This document shows, one piece after another, positions 35,615 to 44,570 of a stretch of DNA of 64,000 nucleotides. Both the position numbers and the translations under genes were made by a program. The DNA is from an uncultured SAR86 cluster bacterium (GTDB taxonomy: Bacteria; Pseudomonadota; Gammaproteobacteria; Magnimaribacterales; AG-339-G14): the NCBI GenBank assembly GCA_902578495.1, contig CACHCY010000001.1, forward strand, positions 123,975 through 187,974, in the 5' to 3' direction. The first letter of the stretch is position 1. Every line of letters begins with the position of its first letter. The notes under the pieces are model-generated. The model worked only from the letters and a program-made list of their open reading frames with translations, made no database searches and was not told the origin of the DNA.

Positions 35615-36852
35615 TATTTAAAAATATTCATGCAGTCTTCTATTTTAACTGATCTAGATGCCTTAAATAACATGGCAGTATTTTTACTCAATAAAGATCC
35701 GATCTTTTCTTCTGCATTAGCAATATTTATTTTGACTACATTCTCCTTCGAGAGTTCAAATTTGGAGTTAAATAAAAAAACGTAATCAAATCTCTCACAG
35801 GCTTCATCGATTATTTTTTTCATTTCTTGCTGAAAGTCTTTACCAAGCTCTTTCATATCACCAATAACACAAATTTTATTTTTTTTATCAGTAGAATCTA
35901 AGACTCTAAATGCCTCTTTAAATGAATCAGGATTTGCATTGTAAGTATCATCAATTATCAAAACACCCTTGGAATTATAGCCTTGCTCTGTCCTAGATGG
36001 GACGACAACATCTTTTGATAAATTATATATTTGATCAAAAGAGATATTTTCTATGCCTAAACTTACTAGAATAGCTTCTACACACTTACTGTTTGATTTT
36101 TTTGCATTTAATCCATCACTAGAAAAGGATCTGATCTTTTTATCATGAGACTTTGCATGAAACTCACTGAGATGAGCATTAATATCTGGGAAGATACAAG
36201 TTCCTTGAAGTAAAACATTTTTAAAAATATCAGATTTCTCTTGTGCAACTCCCTCAAGATTTATTAATTTTTCTAGGTGAGCTTTTCCAATTGATGTGAT
36301 GACTCCTACTTCGGGCTGCAATATTGACGACAATTCATTTATTTCACCAAAGTCATTCGTTCCTATCTCAAAAATTCCAAATTTATGATGTTTTTTTAAT
36401 TCTAGGAGACTAAAGCATAATCCGTAAAAATTATTCCAGTTTCCTGGTGATACATAAATTTGAGATGGATCAAATTTGTTGGATAAAAGAGAGCTCAATA
36501 GCAATTTAGTCGAAGTTTTACCATTACTTCCAGTGATGCCTACAACTTTACCTTCAAACTTTTTTCTTTGATATTTAGCTAAAAAAGATAAACATTCATG
36601 AGTTGAATTAACGCCTAAAATTTTTTCATCTTGAGGATGATTTTTTTCAGAAATAATAAAAGAGGCTCCCCTATCCAGTGCTTCATCAATAAAATCATGC
36701 CCATTGATATTAGGCCCCTTTAAAGCAAGAAAACAATCACCTTTTGAAATTTTTCTAGAGTCTGTAACTATTTTTGAGGATACAAATTCTTTCATAGGTT
36801 TCTCAAGGTTTAATTTAGCGGCTAATATTTGGTTTGAAAATTCAAATAGCAT
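35614..36852 (-). CDS. murF: UDP-MurNAc-tripeptide--D-alanyl-D-alanine ligase
   Basis: A 412-residue Mur ligase that attaches D-Ala-D-Ala to the tripeptide. The ATP loop is GITGSNGKTSTK near residue 103, GTNDFGEI near 165 and DDTYNANPDSF near 305, all typical of MurF. It overlaps murE by 11 bases. It is somewhat shorter than the E. coli protein (452). Confidence 0.97.
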   Translation of the reverse strand: MLFEFSNQILAAKLNLEKPMKEFVSSKIVTDSRKISKGDCFLALKGPNINGHDFIDEALDRGASFIISEKNHPQDEKILGVNSTHECLSFLAKYQRKKFEGKVVGITGSNGKTSTKLLLSSLLSNKFDPSQIYVSPGNWNNFYGLCFSLLELKKHHKFGIFEIGTNDFGEINELSSILQPEVGVITSIGKAHLEKLINLEGVAQEKSDIFKNVLLQGTCIFPDINAHLSEFHAKSHDKKIRSFSSDGLNAKKSNSKCVEAILVSLGIENISFDQIYNLSKDVVVPSRTEQGYNSKGVLIIDDTYNANPDSFKEAFRVLDSTDKKNKICVIGDMKELGKDFQQEMKKIIDEACERFDYVFLFNSKFELSKENVVKINIANAEEKIGSLLSKNTAMLFKASRSVKIEDCMNIFK

Positions 36853-38281
36853 TCTTAAACCTCATCACCACTTCAAAATCACTAAAATCTTTTCTTAATC
36901 CATTCTCAAATTCTTGATAATTTTCATTTCCCTTGCCTGCAATTAATAATGCGGAACCGGGTTTACTATTAACAAGTGATTCAAGTGATTCAAGAATAGC
37001 TTCTTTTCTATCAAAAATTACTTTTATATTCTTTGATGAACACTCTGATAATATATCTTCAACAATTGTTTCAGGATCTTCACTCCTAGGATTATCGTTG
37101 GTAACGAAAACCTGATCAGCTAAATTTTCTGCTATTTTTCCCATCTTTGACCTTTTAGATCTATCCCTTTCACCGCCACATCCAAATAGACAAATTAAAT
37201 TTCCAGAATGTGTGCTTCTTAAAGATTTTAAACTTGCATCCAATGCATCAGGAGTATGTGCAAAATCTATAAAAACATCTCTTCCATCAAAATCTATTTT
37301 TTGATTTCTTCCTTCGGGCAGGCTAAGGTCAAAAATATCTATGCTTGATAAATCAACGTCTTGGTTTGCAACCTTAAATAAAAGAAGAGCACAAACCAGA
37401 TTTGAGAAATAATGATCTCCTTGGAAGTTAACATTAATTTTTTTCGGCAAGATATCTTCTGAATCCAATAAAAATTTATTTGATGAGCTTTTATGTATGA
37501 ATACATCAGCATCTTTATTATGAAATGAATATGTATAAGAATTTTTGTATTTTTGTTTAAGTTTTGCACCTAAATAATTGTCTTCATTAAATACATATCC
37601 TTCTGACGAAAAGTCATCAGAATCAAAAAAAGATTCTTTTATATCTGAATACTTCTCCATATTGCCATGGTAATCAAGATGGTCCTCAGAGAAACTTGTT
37701 AATCCTTTAAATTTGATTTCGATATCTCCGATCCTTTTTTGATGTATTGCATGAGATGAAACCTCTATCAAACAATTCTCAATATTGTGTTCACTTGATA
37801 TTTCTAAAAACCTATAAAGTTTAAAGATATCAGGAGTTGTCATATTTGAAGATCGTAACTCGAGGCCTGAACCTCCATTTTCAATAGAATTAAAAAAAGA
37901 TACCTTCATATTTAGCTGTTCATGTAATTGTTTGAGAAAATGAATCGTGCTGGTCTTACCATTTGTACCAGTTATACCAAATATCTTTTTAACTTGATTA
38001 AACGCATAGGCCTTATTTGCCAGATGTGCTAGTTTTTCTTCTAACCCAGATACATGAATTATGTTTCTATTATCATTGGCATTATGTATGCCAGTAAGCA
38101 CGGCTAATGCTCCGTTATCAAAGGCATGATCTATATATTTATTTCCATCTCTTTTGGAAGAATTTTTCAATGCAACAAAAATATCTCCTGGATCTATGTC
38201 ATTTGAATTGATGCATAATTTTTTAAATTGAATATCACTTTTTAATTTACTGCCGTCTAATAAATTCTTTAGATTTTTCAT
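36842..38281 (-). CDS. murE: UDP-MurNAc-L-Ala-D-Glu--meso-diaminopimelate ligase
   Basis: A 479-residue Mur ligase. FGITGTNGKTSTI near 108 binds ATP, and TNDNPRSEDP near 405 is the motif that selects meso-diaminopimelate over lysine, so the peptidoglycan is the Gram-negative A1gamma type. DFAHTPDAL and GCGGERDRSKR are also present. It overlaps ftsI by four bases (ATGA type). Confidence 0.98.
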   Translation of the reverse strand: MKNLKNLLDGSKLKSDIQFKKLCINSNDIDPGDIFVALKNSSKRDGNKYIDHAFDNGALAVLTGIHNANDNRNIIHVSGLEEKLAHLANKAYAFNQVKKIFGITGTNGKTSTIHFLKQLHEQLNMKVSFFNSIENGGSGLELRSSNMTTPDIFKLYRFLEISSEHNIENCLIEVSSHAIHQKRIGDIEIKFKGLTSFSEDHLDYHGNMEKYSDIKESFFDSDDFSSEGYVFNEDNYLGAKLKQKYKNSYTYSFHNKDADVFIHKSSSNKFLLDSEDILPKKINVNFQGDHYFSNLVCALLLFKVANQDVDLSSIDIFDLSLPEGRNQKIDFDGRDVFIDFAHTPDALDASLKSLRSTHSGNLICLFGCGGERDRSKRSKMGKIAENLADQVFVTNDNPRSEDPETIVEDILSECSSKNIKVIFDRKEAILESLESLVNSKPGSALLIAGKGNENYQEFENGLRKDFSDFEVVMRFKNAI

Positions 38282-39906
38282 GAGGAAGCAAAAATTGATT
38301 TAAAAACATTAGAAAAGATTGGAGCTGCAACATCGGAGCCGCCTGAAACATCATTTTTTGGTTCTTGGACCATTATTGCTAGTAAATATCTCTCACTATT
38401 TTTTTCTATGAATCCTACAAATAGAGCATTTATAGAATCTTCATCATATCCTTGCTGTTTAGAAATGAAGCTTGTCCCTGTTTTCCCACCAACAACTCCA
38501 TCTTTTACTTTGGCTAGTTTTCCAGTCCCTTTATTCACAGTATGGATTAAAATATTTTTTATCTTATCAGTGGTTTCCTTTTTAAGAATTCTTCTTCTTA
38601 TTTCATTACTTTCTGATGAAATAATCTTTAGATTTGCTTCGATACCGTCATTTAAAATTCCAGTATATGCTTTTGCAATATGAAGCAAAGTTGTCTGGAG
38701 ACCATACCCATAACATAAACTAACTAAACCTCTTAAAGAAATATTCTGTTCTCCAGGCAAAAATCCCTCTCTATGATTTAAAAACATCTCACTAAAGTAC
38801 TCTCCGATTCCAAAAGAACGTATTCCAGATATTACTCTTGATTTGTTCATTTGAGAGCAAATTTTTACAGTGCCTACATTGCTTGATTTAGCTATAACTT
38901 CGCTTACAGAAAGAATTCCATAATTTTTAAAATCCTCTGTTCTGTAATCCTCAAATTCAACCCATCCAGGATTAGTATCAATCAAGGTATCTTCGTTAAT
39001 TAATTCATCGTCTAGAGCTAAAGAAATACTAAGAGGTTTTAAAACAGAACCAGGTTCCAAAAGAGAAATCGATGCCTTGTTTGTCACTAAAGAAATATCT
39101 GATAAAGATTTTCTATCGTTGGGATTAAAGCTAGGATAATTAGTTATTGCTAAAATCTCTTCAGAATCTAGATCAATCATTATTGCTGAAGCAGTGCTCG
39201 CATTGTTTTCGATTACAGCTCTTTTCAATTCATCAAAAACAATAAATTGATAATCTGAATCAATAGATAACTTAATTAAGTCGCCATCCTTCTCAGGGAC
39301 AATAACTTCCTCAATAACTTTTCCGTTACCATCTCTTTTAAAATCTATTCTTCCATCTGAGCTATCAAGACTTTTCTGAAAGCTAAGCTCTATTCCTTGA
39401 AGACCATCATTATTTATATCAGTGATCCCAATTAGTTGAGAAAAAGCTTCTCCTTCGGGATAATTTCTGTAGAACCTTTCATCAAAAACAAGTCCTTGAA
39501 TTTTTTCTTTTTTAAGCGCCTCTGCTTTTTCCCTATTTACTTTTTTAGAAATTTGAATGAATTTAAGCCTCTGATTAGATGATCTTTCTCTTAAATTTTG
39601 CTCCTCGATATTTAATAAATCGGAAATAAATTTTATCTCGTCTGGTTTGTACGAAAAATAATTAAGGTCTATTCCAATATCGTAAAAAATAATATCTTCA
39701 GCCAATATTCGATCATTTCTATCGACTATCTTTCCTCGTGATGACTTTATGACTTTACTTTGCGAAATTCGATTTTCAATTTTATCAAATGAAAAGTCTG
39801 CCTCAGTTATTTGGAAAAATATTAATCTTACAAAGAGAAGTGAAAAAAGTACGGGAAGAAAAAACCAGAGAACAAGTTCTCTGGTTTTTTCCGTTTGATG
39901 GCTCAA
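38278..39906 (-). CDS. ftsI: Septal transpeptidase FtsI (PBP3)
   Basis: A 542-residue class B penicillin-binding protein. It has one N-terminal membrane helix (about 10-32), a dimerisation domain with SRGKIVDRND, and a transpeptidase domain with EPGSVLKPL (nucleophile Ser), KSSNVGT and GGKTGTSF. It crosslinks septal peptidoglycan with FtsW. The start appears to be TTG at 39906 with no clear ribosome binding site, six bases after ftsZ. In the usual dcw order ftsL, not ftsZ, precedes ftsI. Confidence 0.97.
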   Translation of the reverse strand: MSHQTEKTRELVLWFFLPVLFSLLFVRLIFFQITEADFSFDKIENRISQSKVIKSSRGKIVDRNDRILAEDIIFYDIGIDLNYFSYKPDEIKFISDLLNIEEQNLRERSSNQRLKFIQISKKVNREKAEALKKEKIQGLVFDERFYRNYPEGEAFSQLIGITDINNDGLQGIELSFQKSLDSSDGRIDFKRDGNGKVIEEVIVPEKDGDLIKLSIDSDYQFIVFDELKRAVIENNASTASAIMIDLDSEEILAITNYPSFNPNDRKSLSDISLVTNKASISLLEPGSVLKPLSISLALDDELINEDTLIDTNPGWVEFEDYRTEDFKNYGILSVSEVIAKSSNVGTVKICSQMNKSRVISGIRSFGIGEYFSEMFLNHREGFLPGEQNISLRGLVSLCYGYGLQTTLLHIAKAYTGILNDGIEANLKIISSESNEIRRRILKKETTDKIKNILIHTVNKGTGKLAKVKDGVVGGKTGTSFISKQQGYDEDSINALFVGFIEKNSERYLLAIMVQEPKNDVSGGSDVAAPIFSNVFKSIFASS

Positions 39907-39912
39907 AGAAAT

Positions 39913-41040
39913 CTAATCTATTTGTTTTTTAACGAACGATGGAATATCTAGATATTCTGAATCCATTAAATCACTAGACGAAACTTTTTTAACTTCCCTA
40001 GAAGAATGAGAAATATCTGGTTTAGGAAGGATGGGTTCAACCGATTCAAATTCAAAGGTATTTTTTGGCATCTTTTTAGATGCACTTCCGCCAAGGCCAG
40101 TTGCTACTATTGTCACCTTTATATCTGCTCCCATGGAGTCATCAAACGCCACACCATGAATGATTGTTGCATCTTGAGCAGCAAATTCTTTTACCAAGGC
40201 AAGAACTTCCTCAATTTCACCCGTTTTCATATCTGGCCCAGCTGTGATATTAACAAGAACTCCTTTTGCGTTTTCTAGATTAATATCTTCTAATAGTGGA
40301 CTTCCTACAGCTGCAGAGGCTGCCTCTTTTGCCCTGCTTGGCCCATTTGCAATTCCCGTTCCCATCATAGCCGTTCCTTTTTCTGACATTACTGTTTTAA
40401 CATCTTGAAAATCAACATTTACAAGTCCGGTTTGTGTGATGATATCTGATATACCTCTAACAGCTCCTAATAAAACATCATTTGCTTGCTTGAAGGCATC
40501 AAGAAGACTATGTTCTCGCCCAAGAACTTCCAATAATTTTTGGTTAGGAATTGCGATTAGTGAATCAACTTCATCTGTAAGTTCTTTTAAGCCAACATCT
40601 GCGATCTGATCTCGCATTTCAAGCTCTAATGGCTTGGTGACTACTGCAACTGTCAAAGCACCTATTTCTTTAGCAGCTCTGGCAACAATTGGGGCTGCAC
40701 CAGTTCCAGTTCCGCCACCCATTCCTGCTGCAACAAAAACCATATCTGAACCCTCAAGCAAGGTTTTAATTCTTTCAAGATCATCAAGTGCAGCATCTCT
40801 TCCAACCTCAGGCTTCCCTCCTGCTCCGAGACCATTAGAAATACCGGTTCCAAGAGTAATTTTTAATTCTGCTAAATTGGTATCAAGCGCTTGCTCATCT
40901 GTATTAGCACAAATCATTTGCACGCCTTCGATACCGCTTTCAACCATATGGTTTACTGCGTTTCCTCCAGCTCCACCTACTCCAACTACTCTTATAAGAG
41001 CAGATGATTTAGTTTCATTTTCTACTACGGTCCAGTTCAT
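39913..41040 (-). CDS. ftsZ: Cell division GTPase FtsZ
   Basis: A 375-residue tubulin homologue. It has VGVGGAGGNAVNHM, the tubulin signature GMGGGTGTGAAP, a GTPase T7 loop NVDFQDVKTVM, and the C-terminal tail EYLDIPSFVKKQID that binds FtsA and ZipA. An excellent ribosome binding site (AGGAGGG) precedes the ATG. It follows ftsA as usual, but the pair is embedded between ftsQ and ftsI, and lpxC does not follow. Confidence 0.98.
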   Translation of the reverse strand: MNWTVVENETKSSALIRVVGVGGAGGNAVNHMVESGIEGVQMICANTDEQALDTNLAELKITLGTGISNGLGAGGKPEVGRDAALDDLERIKTLLEGSDMVFVAAGMGGGTGTGAAPIVARAAKEIGALTVAVVTKPLELEMRDQIADVGLKELTDEVDSLIAIPNQKLLEVLGREHSLLDAFKQANDVLLGAVRGISDIITQTGLVNVDFQDVKTVMSEKGTAMMGTGIANGPSRAKEAASAAVGSPLLEDINLENAKGVLVNITAGPDMKTGEIEEVLALVKEFAAQDATIIHGVAFDDSMGADIKVTIVATGLGGSASKKMPKNTFEFESVEPILPKPDISHSSREVKKVSSSDLMDSEYLDIPSFVKKQID

Positions 41041-41058
41041 AGTCCCTCCTTATTTAAA

Positions 41059-42288
41059 TTAGAAATTGTTTTGGATCCATCTAAAAGCTTTGTTAAAAAT
41101 GTTCTTATCTTTCATGAACAGATAGTTCATATGGTCTTCTTCTTGTGATTTCTGACTATATAAAACCAATCCTACAGCAGTTGCATATATTGGATTCCTT
41201 AAAATATCGCTCAATCCTATCAATCCTGATGGCGAACCAATACGAACAGGAGCATTAAAAACTTCCTCTGCTAATTGGGCTACTCCTTCCATTCTGGATG
41301 TTCCACCCGTGATTACAATCCCGGCGGGAATATTATTTTCTAAAGAAGATAAGTTAAGTTTTTGTTTTATTAAGCCAAAAATATCCAAATACCTTTGCTC
41401 TATTACACTGGCTAGGGCCATTCTTGAGAAAATTTTATTTTTTCTTCCTGCCATACCTGGAACCTCAATTGTTTCATTTTCATGAATTATCGAGCTTGAA
41501 GCACAGCCGTACTTCTTCTTAAGTTCTTCTGCTTGCATACTTGGAGTTTGAAGTGCTCTAGCAATGTCTTTTGTAATATGATCGCCTGAAGTTGGAATAT
41601 TAGCAGTATGACTTATTGCTCCATTTTGAAAAACTGCAACGTCTGAAGTTCCACCACCCATGTCAATTAAACACGTTCCCAACTCTTTTTCATCTTCTGA
41701 TAGGACGGAGTAACTTGACGCTAGTTGCTCCAAAACAAATCCTTCAACAGTAATACCACAAGCTTTCATACAGGAGGATATGTTTTGAGCAGAGTTCCTG
41801 TTACAGGTGACTAGATGAACTTTGGTCTCGAGTCTGACGCCAGCCATTCCAAGAGGTTCTTTAATGCTATTTTGTTGATCAATAATATAGTCTCTTGGCA
41901 GAACATGAAGCAATTGAGAGTCATCTGGAATTGCATATGCTTGTGCGGCAGTGATGACTCTATCAACATCACTAACTTTGACTTTTTTATCTTTAATTCC
42001 TACAACACCTTCAGAATTTAAACCATTGATATGACCTCCACTTATACCTACAAAAGCTGATGTAACTTGTTTACCAGACATCAATTCTGCATCATTTACC
42101 GCGGATTCTATTGCGGATACAGTTGATTCAATATCAACAATCACACCGTTTTTTAAACCTTGAGAAGTTTGGCTTCCTAAGCCGATAACTCGCAATTCGT
42201 GATCAACATATTCAGCGATTAGACACACAACTTTCGAGGTGCCTATGTCAATACCTACTCTGATGTTATTTGATCCGTTGCTGACCAT
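41059..42288 (-). CDS. ftsA: Cell division protein FtsA
   Basis: An actin-like protein that tethers FtsZ to the membrane. The ATG at 42288 (409 residues) follows the ftsQ stop by one base and has AGGG six bases upstream; a start at 42306 would overlap ftsQ. Visible are VGIDIGTSKVVCLIAE, LIDMGGGTSDVAVF and IVITGGTSRMEGV, with a C-terminal amphipathic end NKAFRWIQNNF as membrane anchor. Confidence 0.97.
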   Translation of the reverse strand: MVSNGSNNIRVGIDIGTSKVVCLIAEYVDHELRVIGLGSQTSQGLKNGVIVDIESTVSAIESAVNDAELMSGKQVTSAFVGISGGHINGLNSEGVVGIKDKKVKVSDVDRVITAAQAYAIPDDSQLLHVLPRDYIIDQQNSIKEPLGMAGVRLETKVHLVTCNRNSAQNISSCMKACGITVEGFVLEQLASSYSVLSEDEKELGTCLIDMGGGTSDVAVFQNGAISHTANIPTSGDHITKDIARALQTPSMQAEELKKKYGCASSSIIHENETIEVPGMAGRKNKIFSRMALASVIEQRYLDIFGLIKQKLNLSSLENNIPAGIVITGGTSRMEGVAQLAEEVFNAPVRIGSPSGLIGLSDILRNPIYATAVGLVLYSQKSQEEDHMNYLFMKDKNIFNKAFRWIQNNF

Positions 42289-42289
42289 A

Positions 42290-42841
42290 TTAATCCCTAA
42301 ACCCAATTGCTCCTTTGTTTTGATATCTTAAATCTAAATATGAAAAGGTATCTTTTATGTTGGTAAAGTATTCGCTCTTCAGAAATGTTTTAAGGTTTTC
42401 TAATTGGTTTTCTATTTTTGATTTATTCAAGTGAAACCTTATGCCGGAATTATCCTCTAAGGTCATTAAATCAAACTCTTCAATTAGAATTCTATTAAGG
42501 ACCAAGTTAGACCCTTTCAAAATTTGATTGAGTTCAAAAAAATACCTTAAGACAAAGTCAATATTATTTCTGTTTGCTTCAATATTGACTAACTTCAAAT
42601 CTTCTTTGGTTTTAAATTTGAGGAGGCGACCAGATTGGGTCAGTATCTGGTCTTTTCCCCAAAAAACAAGCGGTTGATATTCTTTCACATACAATCTTTT
42701 CATTGGCCAAGAATTGACTTCCTTAGATGATTCAACAAAGTTAGGATTATCTTTTGAAAATAAAGGTTTTGGATCTTCAAAAACTTCGGATAAAAGAAAG
42801 GTTGAAGAAAATATCATTACAATGAAAGTTAAGAATTTCAC
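42290..42841 (-). CDS. ftsQ: Short FtsQ-like divisome protein
   Basis: A 183-residue protein in the ftsQ slot directly before ftsA. It starts with a hydrophobic segment at residues 2-18 and no cytoplasmic tail. The C-terminal beta domain is recognisable from WPMKRLYVKEYQPLVFWG through ILTQSGRLLKF to the ending YLDLRYQNKGAIGF. E. coli FtsQ has 276 residues; most of the POTRA domain (only its end might remain) and the cytoplasmic region are lost. FtsQ bridges FtsB/FtsL to the early divisome. It overlaps the ftsL stop by four bases. Confidence 0.82.
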   Translation of the reverse strand: MKFLTFIVMIFSSTFLLSEVFEDPKPLFSKDNPNFVESSKEVNSWPMKRLYVKEYQPLVFWGKDQILTQSGRLLKFKTKEDLKLVNIEANRNNIDFVLRYFFELNQILKGSNLVLNRILIEEFDLMTLEDNSGIRFHLNKSKIENQLENLKTFLKSEYFTNIKDTFSYLDLRYQNKGAIGFRD

Positions 42842-43116
42842 TTTTCTGCTCCTTGAATCAAAACAACGGATTCAGGCAAAATCATTCCATATTCATCAAC
42901 TGTTTTTTCTTTTACTGAATTGTGAGAAGTTAGATTTAATATCTTATTCTTGAGATAAACTGATTCCTCATCTAGTTTTGACTTATAGTCGTTTAAAAGA
43001 TACTTTTCTGAGACTAATTGCTTGTAACTAGCATTCTTATTCAACACTAAGCAGGAACTAAAAAAAGTAGCAATCAGAGATCCTAAAATAAATATCAATA
43101 TCATTTGATTAAACAT
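42838..43116 (-). CDS. ftsL: Cell division protein FtsL
   Basis: A 92-residue bitopic protein with a membrane helix at about 5-25 and a following coiled coil (about 30-70). It has the size and place of FtsL, right after rsmH and overlapping it by eight bases. The sequence itself is poorly conserved, as for FtsL in general, so the call relies on topology and position. It forms the FtsQLB complex with FtsB (19751) and FtsQ. Confidence 0.85.
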   Translation of the reverse strand: MFNQMILIFILGSLIATFFSSCLVLNKNASYKQLVSEKYLLNDYKSKLDEESVYLKNKILNLTSHNSVKEKTVDEYGMILPESVVLIQGAEK

Positions 43117-43963
43117 TTTTTATCGCAATTCTCATTATTGCGCTCCTTGATCTAGGATTAGACTTAATTTCATTAATTGTTGGCTTAATAGGCTTTCCTT
43201 GCTTTTTTAGATTAAGATTTTTTGCTTCTTCTGATCTAAGAAAGTTTTTAGCTATTCTGTCTTCTATGGAATGAAAGCTTATGATGATTAATTTTCCATT
43301 TTGCTTGAGTAGGCAAGCTGCTGATTTAAATCCATTGATCATCTCTTCAATTTCATTATTTATATGCATTCTTATTGCTCTGAATACATTAGTTGCTGGA
43401 TGCCGTTTTTGTGAACTGCTATATTTCTCAATAAATAAAGAAAGCTGTGCTGTGCTTTTAAACTTGGTTTTTTTTCTTGATTCAACAATTTTCCTGGCAT
43501 AAAACCTAGATTTTCGCTCCTCACCTAAATGAAATAAAACATCACTTATTTCTTTCTCTGTTGCAGTATTTATCCATTGCTCTGCTGTGATTTCCTCTTC
43601 TTTATTCATTCTCATATCAAGAGGGCCGTCCTTTTGAAAGCTAAATCCTCTTTCTGGATCATCTAGTTGCATGGAAGAATTCCCTAGATCAAAAAAGATA
43701 CCATCTAGTCTTGTATCTAAACTTTCAATTTTTGAAAAATTTAGATTTTTAAAATGAAATCTTTTGTCTTTTATTTTTTGTGAATACGAGACAGTTTCTT
43801 TGTCTCTGTCTATTGCGATTAATCGGCCATCATCGTTAAGGTTTTCTAAAATCTTTTTTGAATGTCCTCCTAAGCCAAAAGTACAATCGAGATAAGTGCC
43901 GGCAGGATCATGAACTAAATTTTTAATAGTTTCGTTGATCATTACTGGCTGATGAGTGAACAT
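43109..43963 (-). CDS. rsmH: 16S rRNA (cytosine-1402-N4)-methyltransferase RsmH (MraW)
   Basis: A 284-residue SAM methyltransferase that modifies C1402 of 16S rRNA, the same nucleotide targeted by RsmI, encoded close by. The motifs are HQPVMINETI at the start, YLDCTFGLGGHSKKIL, GIFFDLGNSSMQLDDPERGFSF and IISFHSIEDRIAKNF. It follows mraZ by four bases. Confidence 0.98.
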   Translation of the reverse strand: MFTHQPVMINETIKNLVHDPAGTYLDCTFGLGGHSKKILENLNDDGRLIAIDRDKETVSYSQKIKDKRFHFKNLNFSKIESLDTRLDGIFFDLGNSSMQLDDPERGFSFQKDGPLDMRMNKEEEITAEQWINTATEKEISDVLFHLGEERKSRFYARKIVESRKKTKFKSTAQLSLFIEKYSSSQKRHPATNVFRAIRMHINNEIEEMINGFKSAACLLKQNGKLIIISFHSIEDRIAKNFLRSEEAKNLNLKKQGKPIKPTINEIKSNPRSRSAIMRIAIKNV

Positions 43964-43967
43964 GATG

Positions 43968-44447
43968 CTAAAAAGGTATCTCTTGGACGTTAGAAGGTAA
44001 GTCGATATCTAGTTTTTCACCTTGAATTTGTTGACCTTTCTCTTTTGCAAGCCAATTTTTTTCATTCCATACTTCAAATTTCTGACCCATACCAATCAAA
44101 GATACTTTTTCTTTAACTTTTAATTGAGCGTAATCTCTTAAGCTCTGAGGAATAAGTATTTGCATCCGATCATTGACTTCAAAATCAATTAAATTTGCAT
44201 ATCCAAGAAAATTCCACTGAATAGATCTAATTTTTGAATCTAGGCCTGATAAGTTTTCAAAAGCTTTCGATATGGTTTTCCATAAACTGCCCGGATAAAT
44301 TCTTAAGGAAGGATATTGTGGGTCCCTAGTTATGACCAAAGAACCCTCTGAAACTTCTTTTAAAGCTTCCTTATACTTTGCTGGCATTGCAATTCGTCCT
44401 TTAGAATCCAATGCCAAACTACTGTATCCATAAAGTCCTATAGCCAT
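43968..44447 (-). CDS. mraZ: Transcriptional regulator MraZ
   Basis: The ATG at 44447 gives a 159-residue protein beginning MAIGLYGYSSLALDSKGRIAMPA, which matches the MraZ/AbrB-fold N terminus; the frame open to 44498 overlaps the promoter. Two SpoVT/AbrB-like repeats are present (LALDSKGR near 11 and FEVNDRMQILIPQ near 88). MraZ represses or tunes the dcw operon by binding direct repeats before its own gene, and such repeats are visible here at 44464-44503. Confidence 0.95.
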   Translation of the reverse strand: MAIGLYGYSSLALDSKGRIAMPAKYKEALKEVSEGSLVITRDPQYPSLRIYPGSLWKTISKAFENLSGLDSKIRSIQWNFLGYANLIDFEVNDRMQILIPQSLRDYAQLKVKEKVSLIGMGQKFEVWNEKNWLAKEKGQQIQGEKLDIDLPSNVQEIPF

Positions 44448-44463
44448 CAAACAAGACCCCTTT

Positions 44464-44503
44464 TTCACACATAGATACACAAATGTGCACTTCAGCACAC
44501 TTT
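44464..44503 (-). promoter_or_regulatory. Candidate MraZ box: four 10-bp-period direct repeats
   Basis: On the minus strand AAAGTGT, GAAGTGC, TTTGTGT and TATGTGT follow one another, each separated by three bases, so GTG recurs four times at an exact 10-bp period. The layout (AAAGTG(T/G)-N3 repeats) is like the MraZ boxes described in mollicutes. The first repeat overlaps the -10 element, the last ends 16 bases before mraZ. Confidence 0.7.
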
Positions 44504-44527
44504 AGACATTTGTATAATCACTGTCAA
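44499..44527 (-). promoter_or_regulatory. Promoter of the dcw cluster
   Basis: A perfect -35 TTGACA (44522-44527) and a -10 TAAAGT (44499-44504) are spaced by 17 bases on the minus strand. The transcript would start around 44492, within the repeated MraZ-box-like region, about 45 bases before the mraZ ATG. Confidence 0.6.
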
Positions 44528-44570
44528 GAGGTTTAGTCCCAAAATATAAGGGTTTTAAGGATATTTATTA

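Noticed and set aside
40634-41062. 142-codon open frame on the plus strand opposite ftsZ
   Set aside because: It is the antisense shadow of a highly conserved gene, is Pro/Ala/Thr-rich in a way that mirrors ftsZ codons, and has no ribosome binding site or family match.
44479-44513. Inverted repeat ACAAATGT / ACATTTGT upstream of mraZ
   Set aside because: It is an 8-bp palindrome with a 19-base spacer, but the same bases are better explained by the 10-bp direct repeats; not reported as a separate operator.
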